Position numbers and translations under genes: made by a program. Below the pieces are notes generated by a model that was given only the letters and a program-made list of their open reading frames with translations, was not told where the DNA came from and did not search any database. DNA of 33,494 nucleotides from Candidatus Saccharimonadota bacterium. GTDB lineage: Bacteria > Patescibacteriota > Saccharimonadia > Saccharimonadales > UBA4665. Shown here in pieces: positions 1 to 6,658 of the stretch. The stretch lies in contig JACMPA010000015.1 in NCBI GenBank assembly GCA_014377695.1, positions 1 through 33,494 of the forward strand. Direction: 5' to 3'. Every line of letters begins with the position of its first letter. Position 1 is the first letter of the stretch.

Positions 1-702
1 ATGAACGAATTTACCTATAGTAATATGCCCCGCCGGCCAGGCGGGAAATTCCTGCGCACCGGCGCAGTGTTTTTGCGTGGGGTGCGAATGGTACAAAACC
101 AGATTGTACCGCATGCTCAAGCTTGGCAGCAGCACAATCGCCAGGTACTGGACGGCGGCGATGAGCCACTTTGGGTAGTGCTAGGTGATTCAATGGCTCA
201 AGGCGTCGGTGCAAAGCACTTCAAAGACGGTTGGGTTGGGCAGCTCGATACTAGGCTCAAAAAAGCGGGCAAGCAGTACCGGCTCCTGAATTTATCAATC
301 AGCGGTGCCCGGATTCGCGACGTTATGGACTATCAATTGCCAGAACTTGAAGCATTGGGCGACCAGCCGGAACTCATCACCGTGCTAATTGGCTCTAACG
401 ATATGGTACGTAAAAAGTACCGTGTAAACGCACTGGCTGACTTTGACGAATTACTAGAGGTGCTTCCAGTCGGTACAGTTATTGGCAACATACTAGGTGG
501 CAAAGGGGTGCCAATTGCAATGGACATGCGCCTGCAGCGGGCAGTTCAGGCACGGGGCCTGATCGTAGCTGACATACGTCGCAATGGACCCCAAGAGTGG
601 AAGGGTCTAGTGGCCGAAGATTTCTTCCATCCAAATGAGCGAGGCTATAGAATCTTAGCTGATGTATTTGCGTTGGCAATCGGCTTACCAGCAGCTGAGT
701 GA
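1..702 (+). CDS. SGNH/GDSL-family hydrolase
   Basis: Probable esterase, lipase or deacylase of the SGNH fold. Block I is GDSMAQG (about residues 63-69, catalytic Ser in GDS). The oxyanion-hole Gly lies in the SGAR stretch near residue 101. Block III is GSND (about 132-135). Block V is DFFHPNERGY (about 208-217), with the D-x-x-H pair completing the triad. There is no signal peptide. A basic N-terminal stretch precedes the domain. The reading frame opens at the first base of the window, so the true start could lie further upstream. The substrate cannot be read from sequence. Proteins of this type often act on acylated cell-envelope glycans or lipids, but that is family knowledge, not evidence from this locus. 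The gene is followed by about 210 bp of non-coding DNA. Confidence 0.85.
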   Translation: MNEFTYSNMPRRPGGKFLRTGAVFLRGVRMVQNQIVPHAQAWQQHNRQVLDGGDEPLWVVLGDSMAQGVGAKHFKDGWVGQLDTRLKKAGKQYRLLNLSISGARIRDVMDYQLPELEALGDQPELITVLIGSNDMVRKKYRVNALADFDELLEVLPVGTVIGNILGGKGVPIAMDMRLQRAVQARGLIVADIRRNGPQEWKGLVAEDFFHPNERGYRILADVFALAIGLPAAE

Positions 703-911
703 AGTCTAAATTCAGGAATCTATAGGCACTAAGTGTAACCAATCTATAGGGGTGAAATTAGGTTAATGACAGCGCTCAGCGTATACTAATATCTAACGTA
801 ACAATTGCATCCTCAGCACATCACCAGGCAATTGTGCACTAGAAAGCCACAAGATATGTCGAAAGACCAGCGTACAAAAACTGTCAGCAACTTTTTAATA
901 GGAGTGCAGGC
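703..911. other. Intergenic region, no gene seen
   Basis: About 210 bp between the hydrolase and the next gene. A TATACT box at 782-787 could be a -10 element, but no convincing -35 lies at the right distance. No tRNA, hairpin with T-tract or small reading frame with a ribosome-binding site was found. Confidence 0.4.
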
Positions 912-1433
912 ATGAGTGATGCCATCCGATTTAAAGATCGAGTTCACATTATAGGTGTCTCAGCAAACGACAAGCGAGTCTACGCAAACCTTATGAACAA
1001 GGCATTGGCTAGCAACATCAGTGGCAATCCACATCTTTTACGACTAGCCGAAGACGCTGTTACCTCGTCACAATTAAAAGGTCCAGTTGTACAAATCGAA
1101 TACGACATGGGACGCGCTATCGGCCGCAGCGACATAGTCGAAACAACCGATGCAGACGCTATATTTTACGCCCGCCAAACCAAAGCTGCTGGTTTTACGC
1201 GCTTTGTAAAGAACCGCACTGCATCATCAACCGAATTCGTAACCGTTAGTATGGCCCGCGACGATGACGATGAGTACGAGATAACCAACATCTGGATCGG
1301 TAAATCTTTCCCGGTTACTCCTGATCACGCCGACGCCACGCCCCTTAGCACTGAATTCTGGGCTACCCACGCCGTGCTTTATAACGGCCAACCCATAGTC
1401 TCTAGCACGCTCACTAAAACCTCACCCTACTAA
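912..1433 (+). CDS. Conserved-looking hypothetical protein (173 aa)
   Basis: Not recognised. The ATG is preceded by a clear Shine-Dalgarno (AGGAG, 901-905), so this start is well supported. The protein is soluble with no signal peptide or membrane helix. It has a mixed alpha/beta look: a short beta-rich opening (DRVHIIGVSANDKRVYAN), a helical middle, and an acidic DDDDEYEIT patch near residues 116-124 leading into a beta-rich C-terminus. It seems to form its own unit, with a 79-bp gap to the next gene on the same strand. No catalytic motif was found and no function is proposed. Confidence 0.7.
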   Translation: MSDAIRFKDRVHIIGVSANDKRVYANLMNKALASNISGNPHLLRLAEDAVTSSQLKGPVVQIEYDMGRAIGRSDIVETTDADAIFYARQTKAAGFTRFVKNRTASSTEFVTVSMARDDDDEYEITNIWIGKSFPVTPDHADATPLSTEFWATHAVLYNGQPIVSSTLTKTSPY

Positions 1434-1513
1434 TTCGCTGTTTCCTGTAGTAAATAATTTGACTGCTCGTTTTCAGGCTAGTTGTTATGTTAGGTATGTA
1501 ATAAAGGGGACTT

Positions 1514-1795
1514 ATGATATTTGATGAACCAAATGCCGAAGAACGATTAGAACAATTACCGGAAGACGGCCAGACACCGTTTCAGCCGGCTGATCCAACC
1601 CGTGATCCAGATCAGCCAGCTGACTCAGATGGTCAACCCACTACTAGCCACAATACGACACATCCAGCTACTGATAGTGGCCTGGACGTACAGCAAGCCT
1701 ACGACGAAGGTTTAGACAACGCAGCTGAGCTGACAGAGCCAAATGCTGGTAATACCGTTACTGGCTACCACGAACCGACAGATTCAGAAGCCTAG
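1514..1795 (+). CDS. Small acidic low-complexity protein (93 aa)
   Basis: Starts at an ATG behind a purine-rich AAGGGGA Shine-Dalgarno. The composition is strongly biased: many Asp, Glu, Pro, Thr, Gln and Asn, almost no aromatic residues and no Cys. It is probably intrinsically disordered. No membrane segment or known domain. The ribosome-binding site and an uninterrupted frame support a real gene, but function is unknown. Position between an unknown protein and an FKBP isomerase gives no firm clue. Confidence 0.6.
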   Translation: MIFDEPNAEERLEQLPEDGQTPFQPADPTRDPDQPADSDGQPTTSHNTTHPATDSGLDVQQAYDEGLDNAAELTEPNAGNTVTGYHEPTDSEA

Positions 1796-1886
1796 CACTT
1801 ATCTCTTCGGCGAACCACCACATGCACAACCCATTAGACACGTCGGTTATTTACGCTAGAAAGCTAATTTGGTTTTGCAAGTCTAG

Positions 1887-1915
1887 TTGCCTCGTGAGCA
1901 ACAAATCACTACAAT
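1887..1915 (+). promoter_or_regulatory. Promoter of the FKBP gene
   Basis: TTGCCT (1887-1892), 17-bp spacer, TACAAT (1910-1915). The ATG at 1927 begins 11 bp after the -10, leaving a leader of only a few bases and no Shine-Dalgarno. Confidence 0.6.
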
Positions 1916-1926
1916 ATGTGTAGGTA

Positions 1927-2595
1927 ATGCTTAAAAATAAATACGTTTTTTGGAGTTTTATAGGATTCTGGGTCGCGCTGCTTATAGGAGTAGTAGTCTG
2001 GTTCTTTGTTTTGCGCAGCGACTCATCTGATAATCGGCAGACAGGCTCAGGCCAACATATTGAGGCTACAGATAGCCAAAGCAATACGAATCAACCCATT
2101 ACGCTTTCGTCACCAGTCGCAGGCGGTGGCCCACAGCTTTCAGCCAATCCTAACACCGGCAGCAGCTTGAGTGGTACTGGCCCAACGACCTCAAATTCTT
2201 CAGACATCGCTAAGCTACTCGATCCGACGGCATTCGCTCAATACGACAAATACAAAACTGCTCAAAGTTCGTCTTTCATTGATTTGCAGGTCGGCAGCGG
2301 CGCTGCCGTGACGGGCAACTCACAAGTTGCCGTGGTGTATAAAGGCTGGTTAACCAATGGTACGAAATTCGACGAGTCTAAGGCCGGCGCAGATGGTAAG
2401 CTGCAAGCTTTTGCGTTTACCGAGGGTCAACATCAGGTAATTTCTGGTTGGGAAGCTGGGCTGGAGGGCGCCAAAGAGGGTGGTGTGCGCTTGCTGATAA
2501 TCCCACCAGCGCTTGGGTACGGCGCTGCTGGCCAAGGACCTATTCCAGGCAATTCAGTGCTCATATTCCAGGTGCAAATCGTTCAAGTTAAGTAA
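1927..2595 (+). CDS. Membrane-anchored FKBP-type peptidyl-prolyl isomerase
   Basis: Cis-trans isomerase for X-Pro bonds, predicted to fold or mature exported proteins on the outer face of the membrane. Residues about 9-28 form one hydrophobic helix (signal anchor) after a short Lys-containing N-terminus. A Ser/Thr/Gly/Asn-rich linker runs to about residue 100. The FKBP domain fills the C-terminal half and shows family hallmarks: VVYKGWLTNGTKFDES, a V-I-SGWEAGLEGAKEGG segment, and the end motif with IPPALGYGAAGQGPIPGNS followed by L-I-F-Q-V. Domain length is normal. The ATG at 1927 is favoured because a promoter sits directly in front of it. The several secreted proteins at 18-24 kb are plausible clients, though that link is only inference. 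Confidence 0.9.
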   Translation: MLKNKYVFWSFIGFWVALLIGVVVWFFVLRSDSSDNRQTGSGQHIEATDSQSNTNQPITLSSPVAGGGPQLSANPNTGSSLSGTGPTTSNSSDIAKLLDPTAFAQYDKYKTAQSSSFIDLQVGSGAAVTGNSQVAVVYKGWLTNGTKFDESKAGADGKLQAFAFTEGQHQVISGWEAGLEGAKEGGVRLLIIPPALGYGAAGQGPIPGNSVLIFQVQIVQVK

Positions 2596-2737
2596 CAAAA
2601 ATTATTCTGCACGCATAAATGATGTCCTGGTGCTCTTCAAGGTGCGTAGCCCTGATAACATGTGTTTTATCTCCAACTAAAAGTAAAAGCTTTGATCAGG
2701 CTGTTCCGGTCCGCTTTCAGGCTGCTGATATGACAAA

Positions 2738-2759
2738 AGCCGCTCCCGAAGGAGCGGCT
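2738..2759 (-). terminator. GC-rich hairpin with UUCG loop, likely terminator
   Basis: Perfect 9-bp stem (AGCCGCTCC/GGAGCGGCT). On the minus strand the loop is TTCG closed by C-G, the exceptionally stable tetraloop, and the stem runs into TTTTG. It sits 35 bp after the stop of the 21-codon minus-strand frame. The other strand has no T-tract after the stem, so the minus strand is the likely orientation. Confidence 0.65.
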
Positions 2760-2794
2760 AAGGTATTTGGCCTACGTAAACAGAGTTAGAGAAA

Positions 2795-2860
2795 CTAAAG
2801 CGCGAGTACCTCGCTCACACTTATGTAATAACCCTGTCCGATAGATTTAGGACTTTTCAA
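2795..2860 (-). CDS. Predicted 21-aa small protein or leader peptide
   Basis: Reading frame of 21 codons with TTG start (2860-2858) and TAG stop. Its ribosome-binding site GAGGAGGT (2873-2866) is among the strongest in the window and lies 5 nt before the start. The peptide begins MKSPKSIGQG and ends SEVLAL. It has no clear membrane helix. Upstream is a good promoter (TTGACG-16-TAGAAT) and downstream a UUCG hairpin, so the whole looks like a self-contained unit of about 150-160 nt of RNA. It could make a small protein or be a regulatory RNA with a translated part. No homologue is recalled. Confidence 0.45.
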   Translation of the reverse strand: MKSPKSIGQGYYISVSEVLAL

Positions 2861-2896
2861 TGATTACCTCCTCTCTGTTTTTATACTACTAGTTTT

Positions 2897-2924
2897 ATTC
2901 TACTGGTTGCGCTTAATTCGTCAA
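2897..2924 (-). promoter_or_regulatory. Promoter of the minus-strand mini-unit
   Basis: Reading on the minus strand: TTGACG (2924-2919), 16-bp spacer, TAGAAT (2902-2897), each one base from the sigma70-type consensus. The ribosome-binding site of the 21-codon frame follows about 24 bp downstream. Confidence 0.65.
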
Positions 2925-2975
2925 GATGTATTATCAACCGAGCCATGAGCTAACAAATGCGCTATCATATTTGAT

Positions 2976-3140
2976 ATGCATAACGATCAACCAAGCCTCC
3001 CATGCGCCGATAAATTGAACTTTGATACACAGCGTCAGGCTCAAGCGGCAGCAACTGTTGCGGCTTACCAACACGGTACGAAGCTTAAACCGTACCATTG
3101 CCGCTATTGTAACTTGTGGCACCTAGCCAGCGATTACTAA
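2976..3140 (+). CDS. 54-aa protein with CxxC motif
   Basis: Small gene of 54 codons ending in TAA. The C-terminus carries KPYHCRYCNLWHLAS, with C-x2-C followed by a W-H pair. A further Cys sits near residue 11. This could be a small zinc-binding or treble-clef-like motif, which is inference from the residues. A TATCAT box at 2963-2968 lies 7 bp before the ATG, fitting the leaderless pattern of other genes here. It converges on the DUF475 gene with only 1 bp between the two stops. Similar small proteins ending in a C-x2-C and W-H motif are familiar from actinobacterial and CPR genomes, but no function is known to me. Confidence 0.65.
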   Translation: MHNDQPSLPCADKLNFDTQRQAQAAATVAAYQHGTKLKPYHCRYCNLWHLASDY

Positions 3141-3141
3141 T

Positions 3142-4191
3142 CTATGAATTGGCTGGTTTGTTACGAGCCCTCATGGCCTCTTGTGAGGCGTAAATCGATG
3201 CGCCTATGAAACCGAGTCCGGCGACGCCGGCTAAGACATCGGGAATCTCAAAGAATAAGCTGATCAACAGCACACCGGCGAGAACGGCGACAGTATAATG
3301 AGCGCCGTGTTCGAGGTAGATGTAGTTCTGGAGCGTACCTTTTTTAACCATGAATACAGTCAAAGAGCGGACCCACAAAGCGCCTATGCCAAGGCCGATG
3401 GCTATCAGAACGACTTTGCTTGTGATGGCAAATGCACCGATAACACCGTCGAACGAGAAGCTAGCATCAAGGATTTCGAGGTATATAAACGTCGAAAATG
3501 CAGCCATGCCAGTCAACGGCTTGAGTGATGCCTTGGAATTTTGTCGTGAACCAAACAGATTGGTAAACAGTTCGATACTGATATGCGTAACGATGCCGAG
3601 TATACCGGCGATAACGGTCGTGCGGGCATGATGATTAGCCGGTACGAGTGCGACTAATACTACTGCGATCACGCTCAATAAGCCGGGAGCCCAAAGGCTC
3701 GACAGACGTTGCAATGGTCGTTCAACGTATTTAAGCCACATGACATCACGTTTATCATCAATAAAGAATTCGAGTGCTAGCATCAATAAAAAGGCACCTC
3801 CGAACGCCGCGATGGCTGGGTGCGCGGCCTCGAGCTTCTCGGCATACTCACCCGGATGGTTGAGGGCTAAGTCGATAACGGTCGACCATGAAAGGTGGGC
3901 AGACAACGAGACGATCAAAATTGGGAACACCACCCGCATGCCAATGACGGCAATAAATATACCAACAGTTAGAAATATTTTTTGCCAAAACTCAGATAAT
4001 TTTGCGAGCGTCTTGGCATTGATTATGGCGTTATCGAAGCTGAAAGCTATTTCAACAGCGATCAAAATCAATATAACTAAGGCCGATGCCGGGCCATAGC
4101 CAATTAAAACACCAATGATTCCGGCAATAGTAAACAGACCAGAAATGGCGAAGATACGGAATGGGTGGTTTGAGTGAAAAATATTTTTCAT
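3142..4191 (-). CDS. DUF475/TerC-like integral membrane protein
   Basis: Polytopic membrane protein of 349 aa with about eight or nine hydrophobic segments. Two internally related acidic motifs define the family: EIAFSFDNAIINAK (about residues 47-60) and EILDASFSFDGVIGAFAIT (about 245-263). Both place Asp within membrane helices, as in TerC-related proteins, which are often linked to metal ion export. The DUF475 subgroup has no settled function. A loop carrying LEFFIDDKRDVMWLKYVERP lies between the two halves. The start follows MKNIFHSNHPF, with a TATACT box close upstream. It is transcribed divergently from the trehalase gene. Confidence 0.85.
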   Translation of the reverse strand: MKNIFHSNHPFRIFAISGLFTIAGIIGVLIGYGPASALVILILIAVEIAFSFDNAIINAKTLAKLSEFWQKIFLTVGIFIAVIGMRVVFPILIVSLSAHLSWSTVIDLALNHPGEYAEKLEAAHPAIAAFGGAFLLMLALEFFIDDKRDVMWLKYVERPLQRLSSLWAPGLLSVIAVVLVALVPANHHARTTVIAGILGIVTHISIELFTNLFGSRQNSKASLKPLTGMAAFSTFIYLEILDASFSFDGVIGAFAITSKVVLIAIGLGIGALWVRSLTVFMVKKGTLQNYIYLEHGAHYTVAVLAGVLLISLFFEIPDVLAGVAGLGFIGASIYASQEAMRARNKPANS

Positions 4192-4280
4192 GTCTCACTA
4201 GTATAAGCGATAAGCCCTTTTTCGCATAAAAGCACTTTAGACGCTTGACCCTCCTATGCGTATCAGATTAGGCTGGTAGG

Positions 4281-5597
4281 ATGGCTATTAAGCAAACTCA
4301 CGGCAAATTACCGCTCAAACAACCAAAAGCTCTGGCACAGGACGCCAAACAATTTATGAGTCGACTACTTTTTCGGCCAGACACTCCGCTGCATATGGAA
4401 GACGTAGCAGCCGCTCGTGAGTACATTCATCGGTATTGGGCGCAACTCGAACGCTTTCACCCTAAAGACGACGAAAGCCTGCTGGGTCTACCAAAGCCTT
4501 ACCTAGTGCCGAGCTACAGTGAGCACACCGGCTTTGACTACAACGAACTGTACTACTGGGATAGTTACTTTATGGTGCAGGGCATGCTTGATAGCGAGCA
4601 CGAGGAGCTTGTCACTGGCATCCTTGAAAACCTCTTAGCACTATTTGCCCGGTTCAAAGTTGTACCGAATGCCTCCCGCACCTATTTGACCGGTCGCTCT
4701 CAACCGCCGTTTTTAACGACCTTTATTTTCGACATTTATCAAGAGTTCGATCCAGGTGATGAGTGGCTAAAGCTAGCCATGGACATCGCCAAGCAAGAAT
4801 ATGCAGTCGTGTGGAATGGTCAAAAGAAACCAAACGAGCGGTTGGTCCACAAGGGTCTAAGCCGTTACTACGACATCAACTACCTCCATGACCTGGCTGA
4901 AGCCGAAAGCGGTTGGGACATGACCCCACGATTTGGCCGCAAGGCGCTGAATTACCTACCAGTTGATTTGAACGCACTGCTTTACAAATATGAAACCGAC
5001 TTTGCCCGCTACGCTCGTATTGTTGGCGATAAGCGTGATGCCGCTAAATGGGATGATGCTGCCGAACAGCGCAAAAAAACCATGAAGTCACTGATGTGGG
5101 ACCGCCTTCGGGGTATGTACTTTGATTACGACTACAAGCGCGGTAAACGCTCCGGCGTCGCCTCCCTGGCAACGTTCTTCCCCATGTGGGCTGGTATGGT
5201 CGACAAGAGCGAGGCGGAAGCGCTGGTAAAGGCGCTGCGTCGCTTCGAAAATAAAGGTGGCTTAGCAACCACTGACTCGCTCCCAATGGGTCAATACGTT
5301 ATGGGCGCTATGCCAACCCAGTGGGCCTATCCAAACGGCTGGGCACCGCTGCACTACATTGTAATTAAAGCGTTAGAGCGCTACGGCTATCACAAAGATG
5401 CCAAGCGGATTGCTACCAAGTGGCTCAAGACTAACCTGCACTGGTACAACCAGCACGGTGTTTTCCTAGAAAAGTACAATGTTGTTAGTCCCGACAAACC
5501 ACCGGCCAAAGGTGTGTATCCGAGCCAAGAAGGCTTCGGCTGGACCAACGGCGTCTTTGAACGCCTCTGCCAAGATTACATCGATCGCCCATTGTAA
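4281..5597 (+). CDS. Glycoside hydrolase family 37 trehalase
   Basis: Predicted to split trehalose into two glucoses by inverting hydrolysis. GH37 landmarks appear in order: NELYYWDSYF (signature 1), the ESGWDMTPRF block with the expected catalytic acid Asp213, QWAYPNGWAP (signature 2), and YPSQEGFGWTNGVFERL with the expected catalytic base Glu417. Length, 438 aa, is shorter than E. coli periplasmic TreA. There is no signal peptide, so the enzyme should be cytoplasmic. In signature 2 the usual Asp after QW is Ala, a change worth noting. The gene stands alone between a divergent membrane-protein gene and the HIT/Nudix pair. No sugar transporter or kinase is nearby, so the trehalose source, perhaps the host, cannot be read from the locus. 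Confidence 0.88.
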   Translation: MAIKQTHGKLPLKQPKALAQDAKQFMSRLLFRPDTPLHMEDVAAAREYIHRYWAQLERFHPKDDESLLGLPKPYLVPSYSEHTGFDYNELYYWDSYFMVQGMLDSEHEELVTGILENLLALFARFKVVPNASRTYLTGRSQPPFLTTFIFDIYQEFDPGDEWLKLAMDIAKQEYAVVWNGQKKPNERLVHKGLSRYYDINYLHDLAEAESGWDMTPRFGRKALNYLPVDLNALLYKYETDFARYARIVGDKRDAAKWDDAAEQRKKTMKSLMWDRLRGMYFDYDYKRGKRSGVASLATFFPMWAGMVDKSEAEALVKALRRFENKGGLATTDSLPMGQYVMGAMPTQWAYPNGWAPLHYIVIKALERYGYHKDAKRIATKWLKTNLHWYNQHGVFLEKYNVVSPDKPPAKGVYPSQEGFGWTNGVFERLCQDYIDRPL

Positions 5598-5709
5598 CTC
5601 GCAGAACTCGACAGATCTACGTTTGCTTGCGTCCTGCGATTCCACACGCCCTTCCAGCCATAGGTTCAACCTAAAGCGTCAATTAACAACTCATACCCCG
5701 CAAGTGCTT

Positions 5710-5715
5710 TACAAT
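5710..5715 (+). promoter_or_regulatory. -10 box before HIT gene
   Basis: TACAAT ends 6 bp before the ATG at 5722. No good -35 at standard spacing. It supports the 5722 start and an almost leaderless transcript. Confidence 0.45.
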
Positions 5716-5721
5716 AGAGGG

Positions 5722-6141
5722 ATGAACAAACCCAAAGATTGCCCATTCTGTAATTCGCTCGAACACGTCGTCAAGGAAAACGAGATCGCTCAGGCAATCC
5801 TGAGCGATCCACACAAAGTACCGGGCCACATCCTTGTGATGCCCAAGCGTCATGTCCAGGCGCCGTGGGATTTGCAGGCCGAAGAGCTCCAGGCTATTTT
5901 TGAGCTGATCTTCTTCATTGAACAGCGCTTTGTTGGAAAATTAGGTGAGGGAATTGATATTCGTCAGAACTACCGACCATACATGTCACAGGACAAGCTA
6001 AAACTGAATCACCTAACATTCCACCTGATCCCACGCTCCCGTGATGACTATCTCTACTCAATTTCAGGCAAGTACGAAGACGGCTTATACGCTGAACTCG
6101 ACGACCTTGAAGCCAAAGCCGTTAACGATTTATTGAAGTAA
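5722..6141 (+). CDS. HIT-family protein with altered histidine triad
   Basis: HIT proteins are nucleotide hydrolases or transferases. The 139-aa product opens with a zinc-type C7-P-F-C10 pair and has the family's central ILVMPKRHVQAPWDL stretch. The triad region reads LNHLTFHLIPR where HxHxHxx is expected: H97, T99, H101. Thr therefore replaces the middle His, normally the nucleophile that carries the AMP intermediate. The protein may have lost hydrolase chemistry, act on another substrate or be a binding protein. The frame is open further upstream inside the trehalase gene, but the ATG at 5722 is chosen because it follows a TACAAT box and starts the domain correctly. It is followed after 1 bp by the Nudix gene, suggesting one operon. 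Confidence 0.82.
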   Translation: MNKPKDCPFCNSLEHVVKENEIAQAILSDPHKVPGHILVMPKRHVQAPWDLQAEELQAIFELIFFIEQRFVGKLGEGIDIRQNYRPYMSQDKLKLNHLTFHLIPRSRDDYLYSISGKYEDGLYAELDDLEAKAVNDLLK

Positions 6142-6142
6142 G

Positions 6143-6607
6143 ATGGCCGAGCCAGTTTTTGTCCCAAAACCCGGGCAGGTCGATTACACTCACATTCGCT
6201 ACCTACCGGTTATGAACTGTCTCGTATTCAACGCTGGTAAGCTTTTGCTCGTGCAGCGCAGTGATGACATGCGCACCTGGCCGGGTATATGGCACTGTAT
6301 TGGTGGGTATCTAGATGATGACAAAACTATTGAGGACAAAGCGCTCGAGGAATTGTGGGAAGAAGCTGGTATCTCAACCGAGAGGGTAACCTCTATGCAA
6401 CGTTTTGCGCCGATACTACGTGAAGACAACGCGCACGGCAAAACACTATTCACTGTGCCTGTACGGGCTGATATCGTCGGCTATGAATATACATTAAACT
6501 GGGAATCCCAAGCTGCTATATGGATCGACCCAGCCGAAGTTGGCCAATACAATTTGCTGCCTGGTTTTGCAAAAATAGTAGCAGACGTTGTAAGCGGTAG
6601 GAATTGA
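6143..6607 (+). CDS. Nudix-domain hydrolase
   Basis: Nudix enzymes cleave nucleoside diphosphates linked to another group. Here (154 aa) the Nudix box runs from Gly55 to Ile77. The metal-binding glutamates Glu70, Glu73 and Glu74 and the closing A-G-I are present. Two consensus positions differ: the first Glu is Lys61, and the Arg before the metal glutamates is Glu69. The preceding PGIWHCIGGYL is typical of dNTP/IDI-like Nudix proteins. The start lies 1 bp after the HIT stop, so both are probably translated from one mRNA. A shared nucleotide clean-up role is plausible but unproved. No signal peptide. Confidence 0.85.
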   Translation: MAEPVFVPKPGQVDYTHIRYLPVMNCLVFNAGKLLLVQRSDDMRTWPGIWHCIGGYLDDDKTIEDKALEELWEEAGISTERVTSMQRFAPILREDNAHGKTLFTVPVRADIVGYEYTLNWESQAAIWIDPAEVGQYNLLPGFAKIVADVVSGRN

Positions 6608-6646
6608 TTTGACCCGCGCTCATTTTCGTAATAACAGATAAGCAGG

Positions 6647-6652
6647 TACACT
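6647..6652 (+). promoter_or_regulatory. -10 box before metG
   Basis: TACACT ends 6 bp before the ATG at 6659, so transcription would begin at or next to the start codon. The -35 region is weak. Confidence 0.45.
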
Positions 6653-6658
6653 ATATCT

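Larger units (their letters stand above)
2596..2975. other. Region between FKBP gene and 54-aa gene
   Basis: No large gene. The right two thirds hold a minus-strand mini-unit: promoter 2897-2924, ribosome-binding site 2866-2873, 21-codon frame 2795-2860 and hairpin 2738-2759. Nothing was recognised in 2596-2730. Confidence 0.5.

Noticed and set aside
763-787. Possible promoter ATGACA with TATACT before the gene at 912
   Set aside because: Spacing between the boxes is only about 10 bp and TATACT lies about 125 bp before the start; too weak to list.
5479-5721. Longer HIT reading frame starting within the trehalase gene
   Set aside because: The extra 81 residues are out-of-frame trehalase sequence; the ATG at 5722 follows a -10 box and starts the domain.
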